Assembly: GCF_016808335.1 (NCBI RefSeq)
Contig: NC_053149.1
Coordinates: 41,122,118-41,186,117, forward strand
DNA from: Panicum virgatum
Taxonomy: Eukaryota > Streptophyta > Magnoliopsida > Poales > Poaceae
Reading direction: 5' to 3'
Length of the DNA stretch: 64,000 nt
Shown: positions 11,417 to 22,052 of the stretch, in pieces
Layout: every line of letters begins with the position of its first letter
Numbering within the stretch: position 1 is the first letter of the stretch
Notes under the pieces: model-generated
Seen by the model: only the letters and a program-made list of their open reading frames with translations
What the model was told of the DNA's origin: nothing
The model's database searches: none
Program-made: the position numbers and the translations under genes

Positions 11417-12452
11417 TCACCACACACCTCTCATTTCCTCTCTTGCATTCCTTGCATAGTCTTTAGGCTTAGTGGAGTTTAGGAGAAGTCTAGGAGTCAT
11501 CGAGTCACCGGAGTTGCTCGAGAGTCTGGTATGGGTTCATCTCTAGCTCTCTCTTGTAATATTCGGTCGTTTGTAATAGAATTAGACTAAGGTTACTGAT
11601 ATCTGCTTGAAGTATATTCTCAGTTATCGAGTATATGCTTCTTGTCATGGTTGCGTAATTATTCAATGCTTGCATTGTATGATTGCCCTGTGCTGGAGAT
11701 GGTTAGTCTTTTGTTCTCAGAACTCTATCAACTGCTCCAGTATTCGTATGATTGCTCTAGTGTGATGTCTGTCCATCCGGAGGGTGGGGGCTCCACGCGG
11801 GACACTAGAGTATCCCTTACTAGTGTAAACATGGTGTCTAGATTAACTAAGAGTTGCTGGATGTCAACTATACCCATGGTTTATAGAGGTAGCCGGCAGG
11901 TGGTGACAGCCCTGTCCGAGCCTTTTAGTAATCCTCCACATTCGGTATGAGGGGTAGGAGGTACATAAAGTCGCCAGGGTGTACGGGCTCCTCCCGTTAC
12001 TTCGATAGCGATCTCCCTGTTGTGTAGTTTAATCTCTAACGAGCTAACCAATGAGAAAGTGTAGATATAGCTAGCCTAGCACAACTGACTCGAGCTCTGA
12101 CTTTTACCTTGCTCCCGGCCTAAAGCACCTTTTATCTTTCTTTTATCTTTTATTTATCCAAGAGAGTAGTTTGTGTGTGTGTCACACTACCTCCTACCAT
12201 GTTATTATCTTACCCCTGTTTATGCATGAGAATATTCAATCTAGATAGAGCTCACCAACTGATCTATATATTCTCTCATTTACTGCCTTCCCTGCGGAAA
12301 TATAAATGACACCCCGGTATACTCCCGAGTAAAATGCTACAGCGGTATTCCGTGCGCTTGCGGATTTATTCGTGGTTCATGAAATACTGCCACCCTAAAT
12401 TGGCGTTTGCGGGTGTCATCGCTAGGTGACGTTGGTAGGCGCCAACACTATC

Positions 12453-13700
12453 TCCCCGAGAGGGAAGGATGAGACCACGGTGATGGGGTGAGCCTTGAAG
12501 TAGTGGTGCAGCTTGCACCGAGCTAGGATTACTGCATACAACAGCTTTTGGATCTGTAGATAGCAGGTCTTGGTCTCATACAACACCTCACTAACGAAGT
12601 ACACCGGCCTCTGGACAGGCAAAGCATGTCCCTCCTCTTGCCGTTCCACCACGATGGCCGTGTTGATGACCTGAGTCGTGGCTGCCACGTATAGGTAGAG
12701 GGGCTCACTGTCCATTGGTGGTGTCAGGATTGGAGCGCTAGTGAGCGACTCTTTGAGTTTGTCGAGGGCCTCCTGGGCCTCAGGGGTCCACGAAAAGCGT
12801 TCGGATTTCCTCAAGAGCCGATAAAGAGGTAAGCCTTTCTTGCCGAGGCGTGAGACGAAGCGGCTAAGGGCTGCCAAGCAGCCCATGACTTTCTGCACCC
12901 TCATTAGGTCTCGGATCGGTCCCATCCGAGTGATGGCCGAGACTTTTTCAGGGTTGGGCTCAATGCCTCGCTGGGAGACAATGACACCCAAGAGCATGCC
13001 TCGAGGGACTCCAAACACGCACTTTCTCGGGGTTGAGTTTTACCCCTTTGGCTCTAAGGCAATCGAATGGGAGTAGGTCATCCGTCTTCTTGGATTTCAT
13101 GACAATGTCGTCAACATATGCTTCTATGGTGCGCCCGATATGATCTTTAAACACGTGGAGCATACATTGCTGGTATGTAGCTCCGGCGTTCCTAAGACCA
13201 AAGGGCATCGTAACGTAGCAGTACATACTGAAAGGGGTGATAAAAGAAGTCACGAGCTGGTCGGACTCTTTCATCTTGATTTGGTGGTAACCGGAATATG
13301 CAGGATAAAAGTTCACATCCCGCAGTTGAATCAACTATTTGATCAATATGTGGCAAAGGGAAGGGAACCTTCGGGCATGCTTTATTTAAACCGGTATAAT
13401 CTACACACTTCCTCCATTTCCCATTCTTTTTCTTAACTAGTACAGGATTAGCTAGCCACTCGGGATGGAATACCTCCTTGATGAATCCGGCCTCCAAAAG
13501 CTTGTGCACCTCCTCGCCGATTGCCCGTCGCTTGAGCTTGTCGAAGCGCCGCAGGCGTTGCTTGACCGGCTTGGAGTTCGGCAGGATATCAAGGGAGTGC
13601 TCGATGACCTCCCTCGAGATTCCAGACATGTCCGAGGGGCTCCACGCGAAGATGTCGGCGTTGGCATGGAGAAAGTCAACGAGCACCACTTCCTATTTGC
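12453..13700 (-). pseudogene. Tat-A reverse transcriptase and first RNase H remnant
   Basis: The N-terminal part (13689-13192) has ADIFAWSPSDMSGI, VKQRLRRFDKLKR and WRKCVDYTGLNKACPK. The palm (13334-12960) has YSGYHQIKM, MPFGLRNAGATYQQ and the active site AYVDDIVMKS. The thumb and first RNase H (13018-12422) have GCLAALSRFVSRLG and PLYLYVAATTQVINTAIV. The blocks lie in different frames, so at least two frameshifts are present. The RT would copy element RNA into DNA. The left end stops at GEIV, where the solo LTR inserted. Confidence 0.8.
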
Positions 13701-13814
13701 TGCTGAGGGTGGCGCTGATCTTCAGCGTCTTGCTGTCGGGGTTGTTCGGGTCGAGGGGGATGTCCTTGGCACCCTCGGTGGGCTCGAAGCTGCCTGCGTG
13801 TCATTGTGCGGAGT

Positions 13815-14750
13815 CTATGGCTTCGTTCTCCATGTCCTATAGCTGCACGGCGAGGGCCTCGTCCACCGCCAGGGCCTCGGCGTGCTCGACGCACTCGACG
13901 TCGCACTCATAAGCGTGCTCGAACGACGAGCCGATGGTGATGACCCCCTTCGGGCTGGCATCTTCATTTTGAGGTAGGTGTAGTTGGGGATCGCCATGAA
14001 CTTGGCATAGCATGGGCGCCCGAGTATGGCGCGGTACGCTCCCCGGAACCTCACCACCTCGAAGGTGAGGACCTCCTTGCGGAAGTTGGCCGCCGTGCCG
14101 AAGCAGACGGGCCGGTCGATCTGGCCGAGGGGTTGGACTAGCTTCGTCGGCGCAACGCTGTGGAACGGTGACTTGCTGGGGCAGAGCTTGTCCAAGCCAA
14201 TCCCCAGGAGCTCCAAGGTGTGGGCGTACATGATGTTGAGGCTGCTGCCTCTGTCCTTGAGCACCTTGGAGAAGCGGGTGTTGCCGATGATGGGATCCAT
14301 GACGAGTGGTTACTGTCCCAGGTTCGGGATGTAGTCGGGGTGGTCCTCGCGGCCGAAGGAGATGGTGTCCTCCGACCAGTCGAGGTAGGATGGCGTGGCC
14401 TTGCTGATAGAGAAGACTTCCCAGTGGTCGCGCTTGCGCTGCCAAGAGGTCATGTTCGCCGTGGGCCCTCCGAAGATGAAGAAGGCATTCTCCACCAAGG
14501 GGAACCCGCCGTCGCCACCCTTGTCGTTCGCATCCTTCTTCTTATCCTCATTGAGGTGTGTGACACAGTTGTAATACTTGCAGAGCATTTCACACTGCTC
14601 GAGGGTATGGTTGACTGAGCCCTTGTGGTAAGGGCACAGCTTCTTGAGCATATCGTCGAGCAGGCCGCCACCGCCCCGAGGGGGGCGGCCTCGGGGACCC
14701 TTATGATCCGAGGAAGCGACGAACACCTCGTCGGAGTCCTCCGCTTGCCC
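13815..14750 (-). pseudogene. Tat-A gag C-terminus (zinc finger) and protease region
   Basis: The right part (14726-14310) contains CPYHKGSVNHTLEQC, a Cys-His-His-Cys knuckle typical of Tat gag, followed by a linker. The left part (14300-13815) contains MYAHTLELLGI, PLGQIDRPVCFGT and YRAILGRPCYAKFMAIPNY, the aspartic-protease region of Tat polyproteins. The usual DxG catalytic site appears as DRGSSLNIMY, with Gly-Ser where Ser/Thr-Gly is normally seen upstream, so activity is doubtful. The two parts are in different frames near 14310. Confidence 0.6.
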
Positions 14751-15714
14751 CTATCCACACTGGTTCAGTGGGGCTGGCTTCTTTCCTTTCTTCCCCTGCT
14801 TTTGTTTCTTGGCGGGGGTCTTCGTCTTGCCGTTGCTGCCCTCTGCGGGCGCATCTTCCTTGCGCTTATGCGTCTTGCCGTCGAAGATGGCACCGACTGC
14901 CTCCTCACCGGAAGCGAAGTTGGTGGCAGCATCGAACAGCTCGTTGGTGCTGGTGGGACGGCTTCCCGCGAGCTCGTGCACCAGATTCCTACACGTCGTT
15001 CCTTCGAGGAAGGCATTGATGACCTCAACATTGTTGACGCTGGGGAGCTCGGTGCACTGCTTGGAGAAGCGTCGAATGTAGCCGTGCAGGGATTCGTTGG
15101 GCTTCTGCTGGCACCCTCGGAGATCCCAGGCATTCCCAGGGCACGTGTAAGTGCCTTGGAAGTTGCCCACAAAGATCTTGACCAGGTCGGCCCAGTCGTA
15201 GATCTGATTCGCGGGGAGGCGCTCGAGCCATGTCAGCGTGGAGTCAGCAAGGTGCAGAGGAAGGTTGCGGATGATCACAGCGTCGTCCATTGCACCACCT
15301 AGCTGGCATGCCAGGCGGTAGTCGTTGAGCCAGAGCGCGGGGTCTGTCTCTCCAGTGTACTTGACGAGGGTAGTAGTTTGACGAAAGCGCGGGGGAAAAG
15401 GGGTGGTGCGGATCTCCCGGTTGAACACACGGGTGCCCGGAAGCTCTAGTGAAATGCCCCTGTCGTGCTCAGGGTCGATCCGCCCACCCCGTCGAGGGGC
15501 ATACTTCTTCCCGTTGATGATGTTGCGGGTGTCGCCATTGTCGGCGCGCCCGCGCGTGTCCTGGAGGCGCTCCTTTGCAGGATGCCTCCTGATGCGGTCA
15601 TGCACCGAGAGTGCTTTTGCATCGTCCGCCACGGCCGCCTTGCCCCGTCCTGCCGTGCAGTCCCACCAGCCTTTGCCGAGGCTGCCGAACGCATACGAGA
15701 CGTAGAGTTCTCAG
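14751..15714 (-). pseudogene. Tat-A gag (capsid) segment
   Basis: A 293-codon open frame (15632-14751) shows TPFPPRFRQTTTLVKYTGET, then DPALWLNDYRLACQLG, WLERLPANQIYDWADL and LHGYIRRFSKQCTELP, which are standard wording of Tat/RIRE2 capsid. Gag would assemble the particle and bind RNA. The frame continues rightward to the Cassandra insertion at 15720 and resumes at 16526. The open stretch itself is undamaged, but upstream parts carry stops. Confidence 0.8.
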
Positions 15715-15719
15715 CCTGT

Positions 15720-16001
15720 TGTAACATCCCGCCTCCCCGAGGCCGGGCCCGCTTACATCTGGTAGCTTATCTAGGACATAGACTATCCTCATAGACCAAC
15801 ACATGTCTGTTCTGCACACTTTGTCCTCACTCGTGCGCACCCGGGAAGAACTTCCCCGTCGGTCATCCATCCCCAAATTTCTCCGAGCCAAGCACGCTTA
15901 ACCTCGGAGTTCTTAGGAGATCGGCTTCCGAAAAAGAAGTTGCAACTTGTTGGTATGAGTAATCTATTAATCCTATTAAGCCTTTGGGCTGGGGTGTCAC
16001 A
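15720..16001 (-). repeat. Cassandra LTR (left, 3' LTR)
   Basis: 282 bp. It differs from the right LTR by scattered substitutions (for example CATCCCG against CGTCCCG near the start and TTGGTATGAG against TTGGCATGAG near the end). Confidence 0.9.
15841..15960 (-). ncRNA. 5S rRNA-derived segment in Cassandra left LTR
   Basis: Read on the minus strand it matches plant 5S rRNA through its internal promoter: AACTCCGAGGTTAAGCGTGC, then GCTTGG, then GGATGGATGACC and GGGAAGTTCT. The box A region is best kept. The 5' third is diverged. It is part of a retrotransposon LTR and not a ribosomal gene; in Cassandra it is thought to provide pol III promoter elements. Confidence 0.8.
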
Positions 16002-16222
16002 TACTCATTCCCTTAAGAGACCGACGTCCTCGTCGGTCAATCCCAAGCCAAGAACATCCTCTCTTGGCCACGTCCCATACGTCCAGTGCCAACGATCCCT
16101 GTGCGACGTCCGTCCGTCCAGTGCCAACGGTGCATCCCAGATGCACGCGCACTGACCCGCCACGCGCCCGTCCACATGCCCGTGCATTTACGCTCGTACA
16201 TGCCCGTGAAACTGCGAGAGTT

Positions 16223-16235
16223 GGCTCTGATACCA
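16223..16235 (-). promoter_or_regulatory. Cassandra primer binding site (tRNA-iMet)
   Basis: TGGTATCAGAGCC on the minus strand, 3 bp from the right LTR. Confidence 0.85.
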
Positions 16236-16238
16236 TTC

Positions 16239-16520
16239 TGTAACGTCCCGCCTCCCCGAGGTCGGGCCCGATTACATCTGGCAGCTTATCTAGGACATAG
16301 ACTATCCTCACAGACCAACACAAGTTTTTTCTGCACACTTTGTCCTCACTCGTGCGCACCCGGGAAGAACTTCCCAGTCGGTCACCCATCCCCAAATTTC
16401 TCCGAGTCAAGCACGTTTAACCTCGGAGTTCTTTGAAGATCGGCTTTTGGAAAAGAAGTTGCAACTTGTTGGCATGAGTATTCTATTAATCCTATTAAGC
16501 CTTTGGGCTGGGGTGTCACA
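16239..16520 (-). repeat. Cassandra LTR (right, 5' LTR)
   Basis: 282 bp, same length as the left LTR. It is the 5' LTR in element sense because the primer site lies next to it. Confidence 0.9.
16361..16479 (-). ncRNA. 5S rRNA-derived segment in Cassandra right LTR
   Basis: The minus strand shows AACTCCGAGGTTAAACGTGC and GGATGGGTGACC. The second box is closer to 5S rRNA than in the left LTR; in box A, GCGTGC has become ACGTGC by a G-to-A change. Confidence 0.8.
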
Positions 16521-16525
16521 CCTGC

Positions 16526-16944
16526 TGCACTGCAGCCTACTCGATGAGTGCTCCTGCCTCGTTGCATAGGTTGCAACCTACGAGCGTAGAGGGTTCGGGC
16601 AAGGCTTGAAATAAGTATGCCGCGGTGACGAGCTTCTGGCTGGCCCTTTTCAGGTCCAGCGGGTTGTCGACATTGTCGTCGGCCAGGATCCGCTCCTGGG
16701 TGACACGTCCCGCCGCCCGAGCTCGTACACCGCACGCAGTGCGCTCCTGCTCGAGCACGGTACGTAGTTTCTGTGTTTGCCGACGCTCCTCATCGAGCTT
16801 GGCCTGAAGCTCCTTGAGTTGCGCCAGTTGTGCCTACTGCGCCGCCGAGCTTGATGAAGCGGCTGGGTTTGCGACAGGCACGACCACTTGGTTCGCCGGT
16901 GCGGGCTCCCCGTCGTTTCCGTCATCGCTCGGTGCTTCATCGAC
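16526..16944 (-). pseudogene. Tat-A 5' reading frame, downstream half
   Basis: This continues the frame broken off at 31971 by the 15-kb insertion (TSD GGCCC). It reads VDEAPSDDGNDGEPAPA, then a likely coiled-coil part (AQLAQLKELQAKLDEERRQT) and LADDNVDNPLDLKRASQKLV. In-frame TAG stops at 16834-16836 and 16537-16539 both sit where CAG (Gln) fits the context. The region lies upstream of the capsid; whether it is the N-terminus of gag or a separate upstream frame (called ORF0 in rice RIRE2-like elements) cannot be decided here. Confidence 0.6.
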
Positions 16945-16949
16945 GGCCC

Positions 16950-19900
16950 TGTAACACCCCGGGTGTTTACACAGTATTTTAATTAGGTGCCTGCACAGTA
17001 ATGGTGTAGGTTTGCTATGCATCATGTGCTTGAATTACTTAAAAAGGGTCTTTTTGTAATTATGAAAGGTTATATGTGTAATTATGATTTTATGCAAGGT
17101 CCTTTATATAGTTAATTGTGTTTATAGCTTTTATGGAGGGTGTTTGTGCAAAATTTCAGTGCATTTATTGCATGGCAACCAATTTTGCTTGTAAGTCTAT
17201 GTTTGTAGTGAATTTACGTTGAAAAAGACAAATTTCCTAGATTTCAAAATCCCTTCAATGATTTTAATTTTAGCTCTTGAATCTTTGGTCAAATAAATTT
17301 TTGCACAACATCAAAGTTGAAGATCTTGAAAAGTTGAACAACTTTCATGTTGGACACTTTTTTATTTGAGCTTTAGTTCAAAAGTTATTGCTTGTTTACA
17401 GAAAGGTCCCTGGAACTTTTGGAAATTGCAAAATCGCCCTTATGACCATCTCCCCTCTCTGCTCTGCTTCTCGCCGCCGGCCACCGACAGCGCCGCCCGC
17501 CGACGATTTCCCGGCCTTCCCGGCCATCAATTCGCCGTGCGCTGGCGCCCACGCGTCGCGGACGAGCTCCTCCCCCGCCTGTTGCCTCGCGCTGGCGCCT
17601 CCACCCCTCGCCACGCCGCCCCGCCGCGCCCAGAACCTCCCCGCCGGCCGCCACCTCGCCGCCGCCGTGGAGAGCCCAAACCAGAGGCCCAGCTCTCGAT
17701 CTTTCGCGCGCCTGAGCACTACAAGAAGCCCCGCGCTCTATTCCCCTCCTCTTTTAGCCAGTTCCCTAACCCCACGCCCCAGAACGCCGCCGCCGCTCAC
17801 CCCGAACGCCGGCGAGCTTCACCCCGCCGCGGAGCCGCCACCCCAGACCCGCTCTACCCCTACAGCCCCCACCTTTAGCACCGCCTCGACCTCGCGCAGC
17901 TCCCAGGCCACTTCCCCTCGCCTGAACCTCACCGGAGCACCCTCGCCGTCGCTCGCCTCCGCCGCCGACCCGCCCTGCTCCGCCGAGCCGCCGCTTCCGA
18001 GCCCCTCCGCGCAACCCTAGGCCACCCAGAGGTGCGCCTTGCACCCGTGAAGCTCACGCACCCCTCCCCTCTCGCCGCCGGTGAGCCCCTCGCCGGGAAA
18101 CGGCCGGTCAACCGCCGCCTCCCCTCTCTGACCCGGCCCAGGGACCTCGGGTTGAAAGGAAAGAAAACCCAGGGGGTTATTTGCATAGGCCTAGACTCAG
18201 ATGAATAGTGCCAGTAGGGACTGCTTTGTAATATTTTCAGTGAACTTTGAAATTCTAGATCAATTCGTAGAAAATTCATAAAATAGCAAATCTTGATGTT
18301 TTGGAATCCTTTTGAAGAGCTCTATGCAGTAGAACTATAATATGTTAGGCTTTAGTTGCAAGTTTTTGCTGTATAAATGGTTTTGTGTCACTAGATAAAG
18401 AAATACTAGATGTTTAATCTTTTTCTTATCTGGTGCTTGAAAGCTGATATTGCTATGAAATTTTGGTGGTAGTTTACTTATGTAACACTAGCTTTGCTAT
18501 AAAAATTTCATGATCAGTCCTTTGTTGTAGCTATTTATTTGATTTAATCTTTGTTTAATAGACTTTATTCATGGTAAATAGTTTCTGTTCTTAATAAATC
18601 GTGAAAATATTCCTGAGTGTTCTTCTGGAGTATGTTAGCTTGTCCAGGAAGTTTGAGCCTTAGTTCATGGCTAGATCAGGGGCTAAAATATAAATCTTGC
18701 TAATCTGTTGTCTGTTTTATTTATTTTCTCAGATTTATTTCGGTGTAGATAAAAGCATGAAAAATTCATAGTAGCTAGATCATCCCTGTTTAGATCTCAT
18801 GTTAAATTTTGAGCTTCTGATCTTCTTTAGTTTGACCTGTGTAATTCTTGCTTGTTCTAGATGTTATCTGAGTAAATGATTTATTGTGTTTAATTGGTTG
18901 AATATCTTGGCATGATTTTTGCAGGATGGCTTAGTATGTTCATGTTATGTTTAGGGTAATTTTGGTAGATTTTATTACTGTTTGTACTTTGATTTGTTGA
19001 TTTATTTACAAACCATGACTTAATTGTATAGGAAGTCGCCACCACTCTTTTTATGAAGTTAGTTAACTTCTTTGGTGCTGTTGATCATGATGCCTTGTGT
19101 AGTTAAATTTGTTATTTAACTACTCTATAAACGATTGCCCATGTTTGTTTATAATGTTGTTCTTGCATTACATATAGATACGACTACTTTGTCAGACGGG
19201 ACGTACGAGTTGATTCCGGAATCTGACGGAGGTGATCTCAAAGCTCAAGTGAACACTACGGAACTAACTGAAGCCCCGAACCAAAGTTCGGAAGAGCCTA
19301 GCGCTGAAATAGTTAGCAATTACCGAGAAGGCAAGCCCCGGACATAACCTATATTTCAAATTATTATCATTTACTGTTATTACTTACTTGTGCATTTACA
19401 GTTCTTAGGATTTGAATTGAAACCCTAGATGCATGATCCTAGGAACCTATGTACTGAACACTAGACCTAAGTTCGACTATCTGCTAAGCTTATAGGAACG
19501 GTAAAAGTCGAGTGATTGCCTGTCACTCGCGAGCTTTATAGGAATTGCTTGTTTACTTTCTGTTATCAATATAAGGACGACGGACGGGGTTGTGTTCGAT
19601 ATTATGTCCTATGTGAGACCCCGTCTGTGTTGATGAACTTGCTAAGGTCGCGGTGTGTGGTAGTGCTGGTTAAGTTTTTGAAAGTACTAGTCACATGCCG
19701 TAAATATGGTACGCGGCAAGCCTAGTAGCCGATTGGACCGGGGAGTGGATATACCTCCCACTCTCTCAGTAGGGATAGGTTTTATTATATGTTGCGCAAC
19801 ACTACGACTTCTAGGGACAAGGTTCGGCCTTGGAGCCCTGTAGTCGGGGAGAGTGGCACTATCCACAAGCCGGAAAGAAAGGTTAACGGTTGTTTGGGAA

Positions 19901-20778
19901 TGACCCGACGGTATTCCAGACGTGTGTGCTAGGTTACCCTTGCAAGGTTGAATTTCGATTCAGAATCGTCCGCCTCTCACGATGAAATGAGACTGCTTGA
20001 TCTCTTTGCCACACAGAGTAATAAGAGCAACAATATTCTTATTAATCTTGATGCTTGCTTAGAAGTTCCACCATGTTTGGTTAGTAGATGCTTACATAGA
20101 ATGGTTAATCAACTAGAATCTTGAAGCTAAAACTTGAAAGTAAGGACCTACTCTTTATTGCTTTTCAGCAAAAGAAAACCAGAGCCTTACAAATGCCTTG
20201 CATAGTCTAGCTAAGGTGGGCTACTTATACCCGTTGTCGGTTAAGTCTTGCTGAGTATTAGAATACTCAGCCTTGCTGTTGAAATCCTTTTTCAGGTATG
20301 AGTTTTGAGGATCAGATCGCTAGCTTGACCTATCCTTGCGCTTTGCCTCCTGGCTGGTCCGTAGAATGGGATACGTCTTCGGCCGGCAATGACTATGACG
20401 AGTGATACCCGGCTTGGGCTAGCTTGGTATACTTTTGGCGACGTGTTGTAGAAATTGTGTTTCATCTTCCGCTGTTTAGACTCTGAACTTATAATTATGT
20501 TTTGTAGAACTGTTTTACTTAAGTTGGTTTTGTAATAATGGTTTGAACTATTTTGTAATCACTACTGAACTTGCCTGTGTTGTAAAATTTGTGGTTGTAA
20601 TATCTCTGGACTCGCCTTCGTGCGAGGTATGCTTGTTCGATCCGAGAATCGGTGGTTGTATCGGGACGTTACCCGACAGACCAAAAATTGTTCCGTTTGA
20701 AGTGCGTTTAAGCTAATGTTGCCTTTATGGTGACGGTTTACGCACTTGAGCCGGGATAATTTAGGCGGTTCTGCCACA
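16950..20778 (+). repeat. 5' LTR of the 15-kb element
   Basis: It is laid out like a grass gene's 5' end: AT-rich start, a strongly GC-rich block (about 17450-18100), a GT donor-like site GCCG/GTGAGC at 18080/18081, a 1.1-kb T-rich stretch, then short coding-like segments (see 19178-20405). Open frames of 170 and 210 codons in the GC block (17366-17878 and 17388-18020) look compositional. I could not place a TATA box with confidence. Confidence 0.9.
19178..20405 (+). other. LTR-embedded two-segment reading frame, 15-kb element 5' LTR
   Basis: Segment one is 19178-19330 (153 nt) after TATAG. It reads DTTTLSDGTYELIPESDGG and onward to SNYRE, and ends GAAG/GCAAGC, a GC-type donor. Segment two is 20296-20405, after CCTTTTTTCAG-like sequence; it reads MSFEDQIASLTY..GNDYDE and stops at TGA. 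Removing 19331-20295 joins G and GT into a Gly codon and keeps the frame. The upstream GC-rich block is open in the same frame at donor 18080 but shows no ATG, so the start is unresolved. Confidence 0.45.
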
Positions 20779-20780
20779 GC

Positions 20781-20798
20781 TGGCATCAGAGCTACAAG
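20781..20798 (+). promoter_or_regulatory. Primer binding site of the 15-kb element
   Basis: TGGCATCAGAGCTACAAG, two bases after the LTR. It matches the usual initiator tRNA-Met site TGGTATCAGAGC with one T-to-C change. Confidence 0.75.
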
Positions 20799-22052
20799 CA
20801 TATATCAGAGGTGTTGGAACCTTAAAAATCGTTTTCCATATAAAATTGGAACCATAAAGAATTTCGGAAAACTACGTTGGATTCGTTAAGAGTTGTGTTT
20901 AGAACGTAAAGTCCTAGGGAATTTATGGGAATTACTAGGTGGTTATTTTTTTGTATGGTTTATGTTATCTGACTTCCAGCACTTTACATTTTGTCAAACC
21001 ATACTCACAAGCAACTCTTAATTCTTGTAACGACGCACCTACGTGAGGTAAGATGGTAAGGATCCTCAGTCAGCTGAGGGAGTCTGACCTTCCCATCGGT
21101 GATGCGAGCCGAACGCTGCCCTCAAGCAGTGGCTTACTTGAGGTGCTTCCAATATACCGACTATTAGTTGACTATATTGGGAGTAAAGTGTACTCAGTCA
21201 GCTGAGGGAGTCTGACCTTCCCGTCGGTGATGCGAACCGAACGCTGCGCTCAAGCAGTGACTTACTTGAGCTGCTGCCAATATACCGATCTCGGTCGACT
21301 ATATTGGGAGTAAAGGAACAAGTGAATACGCCACTAAGTAGCGTATGTTAACGTTGGCCATACGGCGGAAATTGTATGGCTGCCGCTTCTATAGTGAGCG
21401 GTAATGTCTGGGAACGCTTTCATGAGTGCTGGCATGAAAGGTTCATTGGGGATATATATTTATGTTCTGTCAATCTTCTACAGGAACACTAACCGCGATT
21501 TGTTAAGATAAGAACGGTTAGAATGTATCGACTAGCTATATAGGGAGAGCCGTATTTATGTATACCACCGTGCTAACCCCGTAAGCCCAACCATAGTTGG
21601 CAATTGTCTATCTTGTGAGGACGGTTAGGAAGTGCATACATATTTGGTTGATGTTTAATTGGTTCATAATATTTGCAGTTGCTACATGAGCTTGTTAAGG
21701 AATTTCTAGTATGAATCCTTATAAGATAAGTGTTAGTGTGCTTAAACCATGAGTGAGTGAAACTCTGATTTTAGAAGCATACTTGTAAAATGCATAGGTT
21801 TCCTTGGATGAAAAATATGGTTTCGAGTCATGCCTTCCTCCTAAGCCCCATCTTGTTGTTATAAGGATCTTTTCATTCCATAGAATCTCAAATGATGAAC
21901 CAGTACCAATTGTGGTTTATTATTCTTTGAGTTTGGAATCATATCATCTTGTGAATTAGAATCATATTTGTTTTACCGCAGTCTTCTTAAAGCTTTATTT
22001 GAGAAGTCTTGAGATAATTGTATTACTCACATTTGAATCCTTTTTGATTCAG
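20799..22052 (+). other. Leader of the 15-kb element
   Basis: About 1.25 kb between primer site and the accessory frame without a convincing reading frame. It contains the duplicated hairpin block at 21065-21316. Its last bases are a pyrimidine-rich tract and CAG directly before ATG (22053), which looks like a splice acceptor. Confidence 0.6.
21065..21316 (+). repeat. 128-bp tandem duplication of a hairpin-rich block
   Basis: Two units start at 21065 and 21193. Each holds three inverted repeats: CTCAG/CTGAG; a seven-base stem CTCAAG/CTTGAG type (21120-21126 with 21137-21143; 21248-21254 with 21265-21271); and CCAATATA/TATATTGG (21149-21156 with 21173-21180; 21277-21284 with 21300-21307). The second stem closes with C-G in unit one and G-C in unit two, a compensatory change. 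Position after the primer site suggests an RNA packaging or dimerisation role (inference). Confidence 0.7.

Larger units (their letters stand above)
10890..12447 (+). mobile_element. Solo LTR, 1558 bp, TSD CTATC
   Basis: Begins TGTTGACGCTC and ends GGCGCCAACA, with a perfect 5-bp duplication CTATC at 10885-10889 and 12448-12452. There is no internal coding region. A plus-strand TATA box (11357-11364) followed by an (AC)14 tract supports plus orientation. The family is not certain; the short inverted ends and the TATA position fit a gypsy LTR. It splits the RT/RNase H region of Tat-A in frame. Confidence 0.85.
15720..16520 (-). mobile_element. Cassandra-type TRIM (801 bp)
   Basis: Two 282-bp LTRs (15720-16001 and 16239-16520) flank a 237-bp internal region without coding sequence. 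Each LTR starts TGTAAC and ends GTCACA, and each carries a 5S rRNA-like stretch on the minus strand. The internal part ends, in element sense, with a primer site for initiator tRNA-Met (16223-16235), so the element is on the minus strand. The flanks are CCTGT (15715-15719) and CCTGC (16521-16525), a near-match duplication. Such elements need proteins from other retrotransposons. It interrupts the gag region of Tat-A. Confidence 0.9.

Noticed and set aside
15841..16479. 5S rRNA genes
   Set aside because: The 5S-like stretches are diverged and are parts of Cassandra LTRs with primer site and near-TSD, so not ribosomal genes.
17366..18020. Open frames of 170 and 210 codons, Pro/Ala/Ser-rich, repeated exactly at 28553-29207
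   Set aside because: They lie in the GC-rich block of the two LTRs, overlap in different frames on both strands, and have no domain; length is explained by base composition.
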